Shown here in pieces: positions 43,906 to 56,674 of a stretch of 64,000 bases of DNA. Position 1 is the first letter of the stretch, and each line of letters begins with the position of its first letter. A model generated the notes under the pieces. It was not told the origin of the DNA, ran no database searches, and saw only the letters and a list, made by a program, of their open reading frames with translations. The stretch lies in NCBI GenBank assembly GCA_016271365.2, contig CM057449.1, positions 1,562,482,501 through 1,562,546,500 of the forward strand, in the 5' to 3' direction. Both the position numbers and the translations under genes were made by a program. The stretch comes from Neoceratodus forsteri (taxonomy: Eukaryota > Chordata > Ceratodontiformes > Ceratodontidae).

Positions 43906-46900
43906 GTGGTTTTTCTCATGTCAGCCATACGCCTTGCAAGTTTGAATGTAAATAGTATTCGCTCCAACTATAAACGAATGGCAACTTTTTCGCACTACGT
44001 AGTCTGGCCTATGATGTTTATTTTTACAAGATATTCGGTTGTATACCACGGAAGACATCACAATAGCTTCCAGGAATGGGGTTTAGGACCGCTATATTGG
44101 TCATTAGGACAAGACCTCTGTTCTGGTGTTGGTTTTTGTTTTACTACTTCTAACTTCATTTTACAAAAGAGTGTGGATTTAGTACCGGGCAGAGTTTTTT
44201 CACTAGATCTTATATGGCAGGGGTTTCTTATAGGCTCATAAATATTTATGCACCACAGCAGAAAGCAGTTAAGATTCAGCTTTATGCGCCAAATTAAACC
44301 TTTTCTGTGCACAAATCGCTATTATTCTATGGGTGAGATTTTAATACTAGTTTAGAAATCCTTCCAGTAGGAAAACTTATTGTGACACCCATGCTTTACA
44401 TAATCTTATTACAGAATTAAATTAAGTGGATGTCTTCGCCCAGTCCCGAGGCCTACCTTTAGGAAAGGGACCTTGCACTCACAGATTGATTATTGGTTAG
44501 TTTGCAAACCACTGGCATAGTCAAAGGTTTTACAATACCTATGGCAACTTCTGACCATCTTTTGATAGGAATACAAATCCAATTGGAAGATGCGTTATCA
44601 CAGGGCCCTGGGGTGTGGAGAGTTAACTCATCTTTATTGTTACTTCCTGTTTTTATTCAAGGTTTTACAGAGTTAATCACGGACCGTACTACAGTAATTT
44701 CTATCTATGATTCCATTATTGATTGGTGGACTGATACTAAATTATATGTGATCTCATATTTTAAATCATATGCCCGGTCCTTAGCTGATGAAAGACATCA
44801 TACCTCCAACGCCACGAGCGGAATTATTGACATTATTTACTGACTCTCATTTATATGGTTTGGATCATTCTGCCCGTACAAGAAGTCAAAACCGCATGGC
44901 TAAAGTGCAGTATGATAGGCAAAATCCATACTTTTCGAACAAAATTCAAAACGACTGGAACTCAGAGTCAATTTAACCCCTTGGGGTCGATGCTGGGAAA
45001 GCTGGTGGTAAACAAATACATCAATTATTGGATGAACAAGGCCAAATTGTCAAAGGGCAAGAAGAACTTATGGCATATGTCATAAAATTTATATATGCTA
45101 TATTTGATACCCCAGAGGTTGTTACCACAGATATGACAATGATATTACAAATATTAAATATGCCTACATTAACAACATCACAACAAGAAGGACTTATAAA
45201 GCCTTTCTCTTGTGAAGAAGTGAAAGATGTTATTTTAGGTCTTGGATAAAGTAGCCCCTGGTTCTGATGGTTTGACAGCAGAGATTTATAAGTTTTATGG
45301 AGACTTATACCATGTCAGTTGATAGCTGTCTTTATGGTTTTTACAGGAGGATCGACTGACAGATCAGATGTACTAAGGTTTAATGCTTTTTATATAAAAA
45401 GGAGATAGACAGGATTTGAGGAATTGGAGGCCTATTACATTGTTAAATACAGACTACAAAATTTTCTCCAAGTTGTTAGGGAATAGGATTTCTAAATATT
45501 TGCCTTCTCTGCTTTCCCCATTTCAGTATTGTTCAATCTTGGTAGATCCATTCATGATGCCTTAATACTGATCAGAGAACTATTTTCTCAGGGTTGTCAT
45601 GGTTCCTTAAAGGATATTTATTTAATTTTGATCTGTCAAAAGCTTTTGATAGCATTTTCAGGAATTTATTTGGTTAACCCTTAAATGTTTTGGTTTTCCG
45701 CTAATTTTTATAAATTGGATTATTTTATGTTATTCTTTGGCCTATGTTAAGCCGTATATTAATGGGAGACTAGGACCCCCTTGTTATATACGCAGAGGAG
45801 TGCAGCAAGGATGCCCTCTGAGTCCTTTATTATTTGTGATAGCTTTGGACCCTATTATTCGACTACTTCATCAATCTCCAAGATTTTCAGGTCTTTCAGG
45901 CATTCATTCTAAAATAATTTGTTATGCAGATGATCTTTGTGTTTTAGTACCTAACATTGCAGAGGTCATTTGTTAACTGATGTATTACCAGTTTTTTATC
46001 AGTTATTGGATCCAGTTTGAATTTGCAGAAAAGTGTGTGTTTTGACTTAACCCTTTCTACTGATACGGTGGTTTCTATTCAAGGAATCAAGGTAGTAGAT
46101 TCCCCACATAAGTTATTAGGAGTGTATTTTGGAGTTCCAGATGCAGCTAAATATAATTGGGAAATTGCTCTGAATACCGGTAGAGAAAAAGTTAGTAAAT
46201 GGCATAGATGGTCTTTGGGGAAAAAGAAACGTATTTTTTTGATTAAAACTTGTTTATTACCCCTATTTTTGCATATAGCGCATATTTTTCCAATACCTAA
46301 ATGTCATTTTGTACCTCTTTTGGCTCTCTTTTTTTCATGCTTCTGGGAAGCCGCCTAATCCTATTCAACGGAATGTTCTATTACAACCCTATCGAAAAGG
46401 AGGGTCTCTATGATTCATCCAGTTGTATTTTTTTATACAATTTTTTTCACAACCAACTTAAAACCATTGGTCCAAGACTCTATTCAAACTTGGCTTCCTT
46501 TCGTATATATGTCTATTAAAGATATTTTTCCTGAATGGAACAGTGGGAAATTTTTACACAAAAATAAAAGGAAATATGTCCTGTCGATAGACTGGGGAAT
46601 GGTATTTGATATGCTAAAAATATGGAACATTTCGACCCTTATGATTAAAAAATTGTCTCGGAAACAATTGTATTTAGAGATAGTAGAATCCCATTTTAAT
46701 GTGAATGTATTTCCCAGTTTTACACCTGTAGAGCAACTACAGATTGGTAAACGCCTTATGGATCCCCGTATCCCAGTATCAATGTGGGATATTACATGGT
46801 TAAGTGCACATGGTAAAATCAATGTACGAGGGAACCAAAAACATAAACAGCTAGTGGATAGAAATTGTTTCCGGGAATCATGTGTGGAACTCACGGAAAC

Positions 46901-47056
46901 AATGACTCATTTATATTTTTCTTGCCCTTTTATTTTGCATTTTTGGTTTTTATGGAAACGCCATTTTGGGATAAGGTCTGGTGTCAATGGGATCAAAGAG
47001 CCTTATTCTTTGGTTTATTCAGAATCCTGGTCCAGATGTAATTCAGTACCTTGAAT
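43906..47056 (+). pseudogene. Tx1-type ORF2 (endonuclease-RT)
   Basis: This is the pol protein. It starts with an APE-type endonuclease: MSAIRLASLNVNSIR at about 43918. The reverse transcriptase holds FDLSKAFDSI near 45635-45665, then RRGVQQGCPLSPLLFVIALD at about 45790-45855, then the catalytic ICYADDLCVL at about 45918-45947. The C-terminal domain at 46410-47056 ends with a Cys/His-rich segment (TMTHLYFSCPFILHFW) as in L1-group LINEs. The YADD aspartates are intact. Frame breaks occur in the endonuclease and between the RT and C-terminal parts. Confidence 0.85.
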
Positions 47057-47370
47057 ATTATAGCAGTTGTGATTCTATATTGGGTATGGCAGGTCAGATG
47101 TGGTTTTTGTTTCAGCAGCGACGTTTCACTTCTGAAGACTTATTCAAAGGATTCTACTGTATCTGGAACCTTGAAAGAAGGAGAAAGGAAAATATTGAAG
47201 AGAAATATATGGGAACGATATTGGGACTTTTTTTGATTCACCTCTATTGTATTTAGTTTTCTTTCAGACCTGCTTATGTTTTCAGTTTTCATGATGTATG
47301 CATCTATGTAATTTTTTTTCCTTGATTATTGTATATTTGATTTTGCTTTTAATAAACATACCCCTACTCT

Positions 47371-47470
47371 TTTCGATAAGTGCCATGGGATCTTTAACAT
47401 CCACCTGAACTACCACCAATCCAGGCAGATGGGACCTCAGTTTAACGTCTCATCCGAAAGTTATTATGCA
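47371..47470 (-). mobile_element. SINE 5' side (split by the Tx1-type LINE)
   Basis: It continues the SINE from 41825: GCCATGGGATCTTTAAC, CACCTGAAC, AGATGGGACCT and GTTTAACGTCTCATCCGAAA, matching 59835-59905. Similarity ends near 47465, before the tRNA-like head. Confidence 0.85.
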
Positions 47471-47479
47471 GCTTTCGGT

Positions 47480-47929
47480 CATGCTGAAACTATCTTTTTA
47501 GCTGGATCAATTCACATTTCCACAATTGAAACTGCAAGTAAAGAGGGATGGAATGCTGCAGTTAAAATGCATTAGTGCTGCTTACCTCAGTGGGGGTTCA
47601 ACATGTAAATAGGAAAACGGGCTGGACTGTGCTGAAGTGCACATGTGGTGGTGTAATTTACAAGACTCATGCACTGCACAAGCCATCCATGTACAGGATC
47701 TATTACGTTCGATGCTGCATGTGGAAATGCGACCAGCTCCAACAGAATCTAAAGGTGCCGCAGGTGAACTCAGACAAGTGTGAATCCATCTGAAATGCAT
47801 CAGTTCAGCAGTCACTGATGCAGCCAACATGTAAACAAGGTAAATGTCTTTTTCCCTCAGGAATCTGGGAACCTACCATGCTATGACAGGACATTTTGAT
47901 ATATTTGGGAACTTATTTTTCCTTTTGCT
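47480..47929. other. No gene recognised
   Basis: Non-coding sequence with short opposing motifs (ATGCATTAGTGCTGC and ACTGATGCAGCC) that hint at a degraded inverted repeat. Unclassified. Confidence 0.35.
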
Positions 47930-48742
47930 TTAAAGGGATACTGTCAGCCCGTTACTTATTTTTTTTTTGCAGGTATCCTAAATGTGCCTGCGCTGCCTGC
48001 AGCAATCCCTCTTGTAATGCAATGTAGATAGCAGTACTGTAGTCCCTATAAACATATTTATTTACAAAAATGTTACTAAAAAGTGAAACCCTGTCAATCC
48101 ACTCCAAATTTCTGCACCTGGTGCCAAAGTGTGGTCACATCTGTAAATGGCAATGAAGTGCTAAAAAGCTTGTGAACTGACTATTCTATCTGAGTTCAGC
48201 TAAACAAAGTTTCTAACAGGCGAAAGAAAGCTGAACTCTGGAAAGTGTTTCTTTTTTTGAAACAGGCTCCCAAACTTAGTTAAATCACAGTCTGAAAGTC
48301 AAGCCATGATACCGGGCATACACATATGCATATGTATGCATATAATGTTTACATGCACGCCCAGTACCATGGCTCGACTTTCAGACTGTGACTTATCTAA
48401 GTCCAAGCACCTGCTTCAAAAAATGAAACACTTTCCTGAGTTCAGCTTTCCTTCTCCCATTAGAAATTGTGTTTTGCTGAACTTGAGTGGAATAGTTAAT
48501 TCATGAGCATTTCAGTGCATCAGCGCCATTTGCAAATATGACAGCGCTTTGACATTGGGCACGGAAATTAGGAGTGGATCAACAGGGTTTTGCTTTTTAG
48601 TAAAATTAGTGAAAACAAATACTTTGGGGGGAATACAGTGCTGCTACCTATATTGCATCACAAGAGGGACTGCAACAGGCAGTGCAGGCATGTTTAGGAT
48701 GTTTGCAAAAAAGTGAGTAACGGGCTGACAGTGTCCCTTTAA
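47930..48742. mobile_element. T2/Kolobok-like palindromic MITE 4
   Basis: An 813-bp palindrome centred near 48336 with TTAA at both edges and ends TTAAAGGGAYACTGTCAGCC. Arms match through most of their length, for example CCCGTTACT, CCTCTTGTAATGCAATGTAG and ACTAAAAAGTGAAACCCTGT against their inverses. The innermost arms hold AGTCTGAAAGTC and its inverse. No ORF. Confidence 0.9.
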
Positions 48743-49269
48743 AACAAAAATAATAGAAGTAGTAGTCATAGTAAAATTCTTTATTTCTATATAGGAGAAA
48801 AAATGCTAGGGCAATTTCCCTATTTGCAAGGCAGACCTGGGTACAAGCTACTATAAGATATGGAGGAATTTACAGTACACACAGTACTTTTCCATAAAAC
48901 ATTCATTAACATGGACATGTTTGTCTCACATACTGCACTGGCATCTCACGGCTAATACCTGTTGAATAGCAAAGTTGAAAATAATAACTGAAGCTTTTAG
49001 TGTACAAAGTTCTAAGGGTATGGTGTTCTAGGACACTGCCACACTGTGCTGAGAGGTGATACAGCAGAATGGTGAGTTCATTTTGGGCCCAGCAAACTTT
49101 CTAGTTCCTCTTCAGCCTCTGTAAAGTGCTGCTGTTGAATGGAGTGTGTAGGCACTGCTTGACAGCAAGAAGTGGGCTAGGAGATAATCAGGGGCTTTTC
49201 CTTGTGAAAAGCTGTGCAACAATGAAAGTCAGTGGAAGGCACACCTGCTTGAGGGACTTAACCAGTTAA
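48743..49269. other. No gene recognised
   Basis: Non-coding; no repeat ends recognised. Confidence 0.4.
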
Positions 49270-50435
49270 ACTGGTCATACAACAGAAAATGATAGGAAGA
49301 CTATCTGCAGAAGAAGATGAACCTGCACAACCTTTTGTACAAACGATCTAGGGGTAGCCCAAAGGGTTTATTTATGCACCTGGGCCAAACAGAGAACAGC
49401 CTCGGGCTGATACCTCATGGAGGAGGACATGCTCCCAGGCAGGGCACTGTTGCTATATCCCAAAACATTTGGCAACAGGTCCTTAATCCCTGGACCAAGC
49501 ATAGCCTTTGTATCCCAATGAAGCTCCAGATAAAAACTAACACCCCTAATGTCATTGGACCACTCCCGCTCATTAGACATGAGGAATCATTTACCCCACC
49601 CCAGTTAGACTCTGGTTATGCTTACTTGGAGAGGAATGGCCTGACAAGGTTTGCTCAGTGCATTGTACCAGGTGGGTGCCAAACTTTTGCCCAGTTATCC
49701 TGGCAGTTTGGCTTAAGAAGGGAAGAGCATGTATGTTTTTTTTACAAGCACACTATATCATTCAGTCCTGCAGTACGACTCTGCAATTGCAAAGGCCACA
49801 AACAGAGCTGGAAAATTTCTTATATGAAACAGTGACTCTCAGAGCCAAAATTTGGTATGTGTCCAATTTGCACAATATCTTGATAAGTAGCAATGAGCCT
49901 CCGCTTGAAACAGTTCGGGTAAAGTGGGAGGGTGGTTCCCCCATGTACCCCAAGAACTGGTCAGGGGGATTACAGAAGGGTTAGCAGGTGACCTCCTCCC
50001 CAGTGTGGAGGAAATATAATTGGAAGATATTAGTGCAATACTTCAGAACCCCCACAATAATGAAACATTTCAACAACAGTCACCAAGATCACTGTTGGCA
50101 CCAGTGTGGGGAGGAATAGATACGCATCATCATATATTCTGGGCTTGCCCAAAACTAACCCATTTCTGGTCAGCCATTCATAAATAGATTAAACAAATCA
50201 TAGGGAGAGATGTACCTAAATCCATTATAGATTTAGTGTTAGGCTTTCCCATGTTAATTAAGGGCAGCAAGCAAAGTTATACATTGGGACACATCCTCCA
50301 AGTGGCTGCACTAAAATGCATCACAATAAATTGGTTATCAGCTAGCAGTTTTATTGTAGAACAATGGAGAGTGAAGATCAGTGAGACAGAGAGAATGGAG
50401 AATTGCCAGTGACTTGAGATTTGAGGGGGAAACAT
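49270..50435 (+). pseudogene. L1-type LINE ORF2 C-terminal part (outer nest)
   Basis: The plus strand encodes the C-terminal region after the RT of an L1-group ORF2: an open stretch from 49317, then a Cys/His segment with HHIFWACPKLTHFW near 50120-50170, then IGRDVPKSIIDLVLGF. It stops abruptly at LRFEGETF (about 50436), where a minus-strand L2-like LINE begins. The peptide resumes at 56675. Confidence 0.8.
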
Positions 50436-51568
50436 TTATTTATTTATTGCACTTTGATTACCGGGTAGGCCCACTGAGCCCCAAAGGTCCCTTTTCAGGG
50501 GCGACCCGGGAGACAGAAACAGTACAGTACAGTCAGGTAGTACAGGGTGCAGAGAAAGTAGACTTGAAATTCAAGGTTACAATAAAGGCAATATTTCAAT
50601 ATATTGAACGTAAGTGCAACAATTGAGGGAGTTGAGGCATGCTTTTGGAGTCATTTTGGGTGAGAAAAGGAGAGGGATTGATGTAGGATGTGGGACCAGG
50701 GGTGACTATCCAATACCCTGACAATGGCACGAGCTTGCCCCAAGCAGGTGGGATTTGAGCCTTGTGCGAAAGTTTAACAGTGATGAGGCTTCATGTACTG
50801 AAGGCGGGAGAATGTTCCACAGCTTAGGGGCAGTGTGAGTGAAGGATTTGCCTCCCATGTTAGTCTTGACTCTGGGGATTGCTAGTAGGGACCGATTGGT
50901 GGTCCTGAGTATACGAGGGTTAGACTTAGGAATGATTATTCTTGTAAGGCTAGGTGGGGCAGCTGGGTGCTGCAGTTTGTAAGTAAGGCAGAGCAGGGGG
51001 TACTGAAGACGAGCCTCAAAGGAAGGCCATTGAAGCTGGGCCAGCGAGATGCAGGGGTGGCTTTTTGGGTGACTCAGTGTCGCAGACCTCGCCACCTTGT
51101 TGTACAGGATCTGAAGCCTGTTGACCTCATGCTTTGACATACCCTGAATTACAGGGGCAGCATACGTTAATGTAGGAAGGAGGACACTGGAGGCAATTGC
51201 TTGCCTTGCCTCTGGGATAAGTTATTTTTTTAGCCGGTACAAGATGCCAAGTTTGCCATGGATAGACCTAGTTACCTGGTCTACGTGGAACTTAAAGGTA
51301 AGACCTTGGTTAATAGTTAGCCCAAGGTATTTTATGTTGTCTACAATGTCTATACTCTTTCCAGCAAGGGAAGTTAGTTGTAAGGAATTGGTCCTGTCCT
51401 GGCCGAAGGATCTAGGGCCAAACAGCAAGGGTTTTGTTTTTGCTACATTGAGGACCATTCTGTTAGATGTAAGCCAGGCCTCAAGTGTATTTAGGTCCAC
51501 TTGGAGGAGAAGGCCCAGGTCCTGGAGGGTAGACGTGGACCGGTAGAGGACTGTATCATCAGTGTATT
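50436..51568 (-). pseudogene. L2-like LINE 3' part (middle nest)
   Basis: It continues the interrupted RT with QYTDDTVLYRSTSTLQDLG, so the catalytic box lies right at the junction; then KTKPLLFGP and IKYLGLTINQGLTFKFHVDQ. The C-terminal part (50706-51140) contains YNKVARSATLSHPKSHP and GGKSFTHTAPKLWN. The 3' end at 50440-50515 is a hairpin (CCCGGGTCGCCCCTGA against TCAGTGGGC..ACCCGG) followed by an AATAAATAAATAA tail. Confidence 0.88.
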
Positions 51569-54500
51569 GAACATAGATACATAGATACATAGACAGTGTC
51601 GGCAGATAAGGGCCTATGGCCCACCCAGTCTGCCTATTTGAGCTTGTAAGTTCAGTTTATGTTTTCCTAGAAGTCTGTTGCCCCTTACCCGTGACTTCCA
51701 GAATTCCTTTATGTCTATCCCATGCATTCTTAAATCCCGTGATTGTTTCAGCCCCCACAACTTCCTCTGGCAGGATGTTCCACTTGTCCACCACCCGTTC
51801 TGTGAAGAAATTCTTCCTCACGTTTCCTCTGAATCGTCCTCCCTCCAACTTCATCCCATGCCCTCTAGTTCTGGAACATCTTTTCGCTTAAAATAATGTA
51901 TTCTTGCACCCTGTTCCTCCCTGTAAGATACTTGTATGTCTCTATCATATCCCCTCTCTCCCTTCTCTCCCTTCTCTCCTCCAGGGAGTACATATTCAGT
52001 TCCTTCAACCTGTCCTCATAGGACTTGTGATGCAATCCATGTACCATCTTTGTTGCCCTCCTCTGAACCTTTTCTACCCTGTCTATGTCCTTACGTAGGT
52101 AAGGTCTCCAGAACTGTACACTGTACTCCAGGTGGGGCCACACTAGTGTCTTGTATAGTGGAATTATGACCTCCCTTTTCCTGCTGTTGATGCCCCTGCC
52201 TATGCATCCCAGCATCCTATTTGCTTTACCTGCTGCCTTGTTACACTGTTTCCCTACCTTGAGGTCATCAGAGATGATAACCCCAAGATCCCTTTCCTGC
52301 TTGGTGCATGCTATATCCTCACCCCCCTACTGATATATTGTGCCAGGGTTTTTGTGCCCCATATGCATTATCTTGCACTTCTTTGCATTGAATTTCAACT
52401 GCCAAACCCCTAACCACCCTCTGGTGTGTCTACTCTGTTACAGAGCTTTGTGTCATCAGTAAACAGTGAAATTCTGCCTTCTAGGTCCTGCGCAGTGTCA
52501 CCGATGAAAATGTTGAATAGGACCGGTCCCAGCACTGATCCCTGTGGTACCCCACTGGTCACTCTTCCCTCTGTGGAGTGACAGCAATTTACCACCACTC
52601 TCTGTGTCCTGCAGCCCAGCCAGTTACTTACCCACCACGCTACTGTCCTGCCCACACCCATATTCCCCAGTTTGTGTAATAGTCTTCTATGTGGCACAGT
52701 GTCAAAGGCCTTGCTGAATTCCAGATAGGCCATGTCCACTGCCCTCCCCTGATCCACCTCCCTAGTCACCCAGTCAAAAAATTCAACGAGGTTGGTCTGA
52801 CATGACCTCCCCCTGGTGAATCCATGCTGCCTTGGGTCCTGTGGTCCATTGACAACCAGATGTTCCACCAATCTCTCCTTCAGTAGTGCTTCCATGATCT
52901 TCCCCACTACTGAGGTGAGGCTGACTGGTCTGTAGTTCCCCGCTTCCTCCTTGTTCCCACTTTTGTATAAGGGGACTACATCTGCTGCCCTCCAGTCTTT
53001 GGGTACCTCCCCTGTTTTCAGTGATCAGCTAAACAGGATAGTCAGAGGTTCAGCCACCACCTCTCTTAGTTCTTTAATGACCCTGGGTGCACCCCATCTG
53101 GCCCCATTGTTTATCAGCTCTTATTACTTCCAGTTCCTTCAGGACCCTTTCTCATGTAAAGGGACTTATGTCTATTTCTGCACCATTCTCACCCCTTGTA
53201 CTCCCTTCAGACCCATTACCCTCCTCTTCCTCAGTAAAGACTGAGCAGAAATACCTGTTCAATATGTCAGCTTTACTGTTGTCATCCTCCACGCGGCCCC
53301 CATCCTCCCCCTTCAGTCTCACTATCCCTCCCTTTGCCTTTCATTTTTCACTTATGTACCTGTAAAAGGTTTTGTCCCTCTACCCACTGATTTTGCAATG
53401 TGTTCTTCTGTCTGAGCTTTTGGCTTCCTTTCTGACCTCCCTGCCTCCTTTGCTTCTCCTGGTACTTCTTCCTATCCCTTCTGCCTGTGTCTTTGTATTG
53501 CCTGAATGCAATCTTTTGGCTTTCACTTTCTTTGCTACCTCTTTGGAAAACCATAATGGTCTCCTCTTCCTTTTCCTCTTGCTAACCTGCTTAATGCATA
53601 ATTCTGTTGCTCTTGTAACCCATTTTAAATACTACCCACTGTTCCTCAACCCTGATTCCTGCTCCATTCCCTTAATGCCTCTTTCAAGTATCTCCCCATT
53701 TTCCCAAAGTCTGCCCCCCTAAAATCCAGGATACGTGTTTTTGTGTGGTTTGGTTCTGCTCTTTCTGTGATTTCAAACCACAATGACTGGTGGTCACTGT
53801 TCTCCAGATGCTCCCCAACTGTTACCCCCATCACACTGTCCCTTATTGTGAGCACAAGGTCCAGTATTGCCTTCTGCCGAGTTGGTTCCATGACCAGTTG
53901 CTTGAGGAAGGCACCCTGAAGGGAGTCCAGGATAAATCTGCTCCTAGTTGATGCTGCTACTGGGATGCTCCAGTCCACGTCTGGAATATTGAAGTCTCCA
54001 ACCAGTACTACCTCACCCTTGTCTGCACTCCTTTGGATGGCTAGCATCAGCTTCCTATCTGTTTCTTCCTCCTGGGCTGGTGGTCTGTAGACCACACCTG
54101 TGTGGATGGCTGGCCCCATTTTCCTTTCCAGATTAACCCACAGTATCTCTTCCCTGTTTTGTTCCTCCTGGATCTCTGTGGCCCTTATGTCATTTTTCAC
54201 ATACAGTACTACTCCTCCTCCTCTCTTCCTACCTGCCCTGTCTCTTCTGAATATGTTGTAGCCAGGTATGGCCATCTCTCAGTCATGTTTATCATTACAC
54301 CAGGTTTCAGTGTTGGCCACAATGTCCAGGTCTGACTGCACCATGACAGCCTCCAGATCTTCCATCTTGTTGCTAAGGTTCCTGGCATTGGCACACATGT
54401 CTTTCCATGATTTGATCTCCCTAGACTGTTTTGCTGTTCTACTCCAGCCTCTTCCTTGGTTGTCCTTTATCCCTGGTTCTCCTTGCTGTCTGCCCTTCTG

Positions 54501-54966
54501 CTGAATTTTGCCCCTTTTCTGCCTATCCATCTCTTGGGTGCTAATCTCCATCTTTTGCACACTGCTTTGTAGAGATAGCCACTCCTCCGGTTCACTGGTT
54601 CCACTGCTAGCTGTGGGAGGTGAGCAAGTAGGTACCCTTCTTGCTGGCCTGCCACCCCCTTTTGCTAGTTTAAATGCTTGTCAATGTAGCATTTAAACTT
54701 ATCATTGAGTGCTTGGATTCTCCTCCAGGATGGATGCAGGCCATCAGGCTTGAACAAACCTCTATCCCTCCAGATGGGTCCCCAGTCTCCAGTGAATCCA
54801 AACCCTTCCTCACAGCACCAGTTCGTCAACCATGAGTTAATGTTCCTGATGCATGCACTCCTATGCTCTCCCTTGCCTCTCACAGGTAGTACTTCTAAAA
54901 AAGTGACAGAAGTAGCTACTTGCTTGAGACCCCTCCCCAATTTCCTAAACAGAGCACAACTGAGCT
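51569..54966 (-). pseudogene. CR1-like LINE (inner nest)
   Basis: This is the youngest element of the nest. Minus-strand order: the end of ORF1 (54665-54940; GLFKPDGLHPSW holds the catalytic DGLHPS pair of the SGNH domain), then ORF2. The endonuclease lies at 53646-54275, with GVVYRPPAQEEE and VLVGDFNIPDVDW, followed by a D-H pair (ENSDHQSLWFE). The RT at 52410-52907 carries QHGFTRGRSCQTNLVEFFDW, YLEFSKAFDTVPH, GVPQGSVLGPVLFN and a catalytic FTDDTKL. The C-terminal part is at 51657-52215. The 3' end has CATAGATACATAGATA-type octamers. It is truncated within ORF1. Longer open stretches than in the copy at 32.6-36.1 kb suggest it is younger. Confidence 0.92.
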
Positions 54967-56674
54967 ATCCCTGCAGTGATGGTTGAGGTTGTTTGTGAAG
55001 AGAGAGAACAGGAGGGGGCCAAGAATTGAGCCCTGAGGTACCCCCTCCTCGATGGGAAGAGGGTCAGATAGCTCTGCCTTCCAAATGACCCTCTGAGACT
55101 GGCCTGATAGGTATCTCTTGAACTAGTTTAGGGTCTGGGCATTAAGACCTATGCTGTGAAGCTTAGTTAGAAGAAGGTTGTGGTCCACAAAGTCAAACGC
55201 CTTGGACAAATCTATAAAGACTGCACCCATCAACATGCCTATGTCCAATGCCCTGAATACATCCACTGTGAGATTGATGAGTGCTGTGTCTGTCCCATGG
55301 TTTGCCCGAAAGCCATGCTGTGAGGGGGCTAGGAGTTGGTGTAGCTCAAGGTAGTTTCTCAGTTGCCCGTACACTAGCCTTTCTTGCAGTTTAGCAAGGG
55401 TACATAGCAGGGAGATGGGCCTATAATTGCCAATTTGTTCGCGCGAGTCACCCTTGTGAATGGGGACCACATTGGCCACCTTCCACTGGTGCAGAATGTA
55501 ACCTTCAAGTAGAGACCTGTTGATGATCCAGGTCAGAGGTTTGGCAAGGGACTGGGCACCTTCCTTGAGTAACCTTAGGCTAATTCCATCAGGGCCTCCA
55601 GAGCCTTTGTTTTTGAAGGCTTTAGGTAGCTTAAGGACCTCACCCACCTTGACTAATCTTAGGTGAAATTGGGGTCTTTTCAGACTGGGGGGTACATCAG
55701 AGATCTGTAAATGCATAGATGGGGCAGCCCTAAATTGTAATCATCATGGTTGGTGAAATGGTGGTTGATTGCTGAGGCTATTTGGTGGCAGTCATTGACA
55801 CGCTGTCCTTGTACCTCTATTGGACCTAGTGCCTCCTTGGAATTGCCCTTAAGTAGTTCATTGATGTGTGACCAGAAAAGCTTGGGGTTCCCCAGGTTGG
55901 ACTGTTGGAGGTGGGATACATACTCCTTTTTCGCAAGTTTGACGGCTAGCTTACATTTATTTCTTAGGGTTTTTTAAGTAACCAGATCTGCAGGGAGAAG
56001 GGAGAGCCGGAACTTCTTCCAGGCCTTGTCCCTGCTTTTCATCTGAGATTTCACTGAGGGGGAGATCCACTTGTAGCAGCCTCCCTTTGTTCTAATTTTT
56101 GAGGGAGGCAAAGAATGAGGCCGGTTTGAGTAGCGTGTCTTGGAAGTAGGCCAGGGCCTCATCCAAGGTTGTGAGGAGCCTAAGTGGGCTCCAGTCCAGT
56201 TTACATAGGTAGTCATTAAACTTTGCGGACGTGAAATTGGAGAAATCACCTACCGTGAGTATCCTGGGAGGAATCTTTGGTGCACTGTTCTTCCAAATAC
56301 AGAAAATTGGGGAGTGGTCACTGATAGCGTCTTCCAATATGCCTGCTTTATGTATGTTGGGGGGATTGGATACCAGAGCCCAGTCAAGAGTAGTGTGGTT
56401 CCCAGTTTTATAGTTGAGCCTGGTGGGTAGAGAGATAACCTGTTCCAGGTCTGCGTCATGGATCATTGCCTTGAGGACTTTGTTGGGGTCAGAGGCCCAG
56501 TTCAGGTTTTAGTCACCCATAATTAGAAGTTCATTGGTTAATTCACTGCCAACCGAACAGCAAGTTGGGCAGTCGTAGGGGGGTTATAGATACAGCCAAC
56601 GGTGAGATGCTTAGCTTGACCGGGGGTTAGACGGATGAAGATAGATTCCCCGTCCTGGCAATTCCCAAGGTTGG
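54967..56674 (-). pseudogene. L2-like LINE 5' part (middle nest)
   Basis: On the minus strand it begins within the endonuclease (SIFIRLTPGQAKHLTVGCIY near 56640-56590; then NHTTLDWALVSNPP and AISDHSPIFCIWK). It continues through the linker into the RT: GSGGPDGISLRLLKEGAQSL at about 55580-55620, then QHGFRANHGTDTALINL, FIDLSKAFDFVDH, and GVPQGSILGPLLFSLF near 55020-55050. The frame runs into the inner LINE at about 54966, just short of the catalytic box, which resumes at 51568. The 5' part is missing, as in a typical truncated LINE insertion. Confidence 0.88.

Larger units (their letters stand above)
41826..47361 (+). mobile_element. L1/Tx1-group LINE, near full length
   Basis: A 5.5-kb non-LTR retrotransposon with ORF1, ORF2 and a 3' UTR ending TTTTAATAAACATA. 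It is flanked by CCCTACTCT at 41817-41825 and 47362-47370, a clear 9-bp target duplication, so both borders are known to within a base or two. The SINE it disrupted continues on either side. A zinc-knuckle ORF1 and the RT sequence favour the Tx1 side of the L1 superfamily. Frames are broken but divergence from an intact copy seems modest compared with the other LINEs here. Confidence 0.88.

Noticed and set aside
49317..49835. An independent 172-codon gene
   Set aside because: Downstream sequence and the resumption at 56675 show it is the C-terminal part of an L1-type ORF2.
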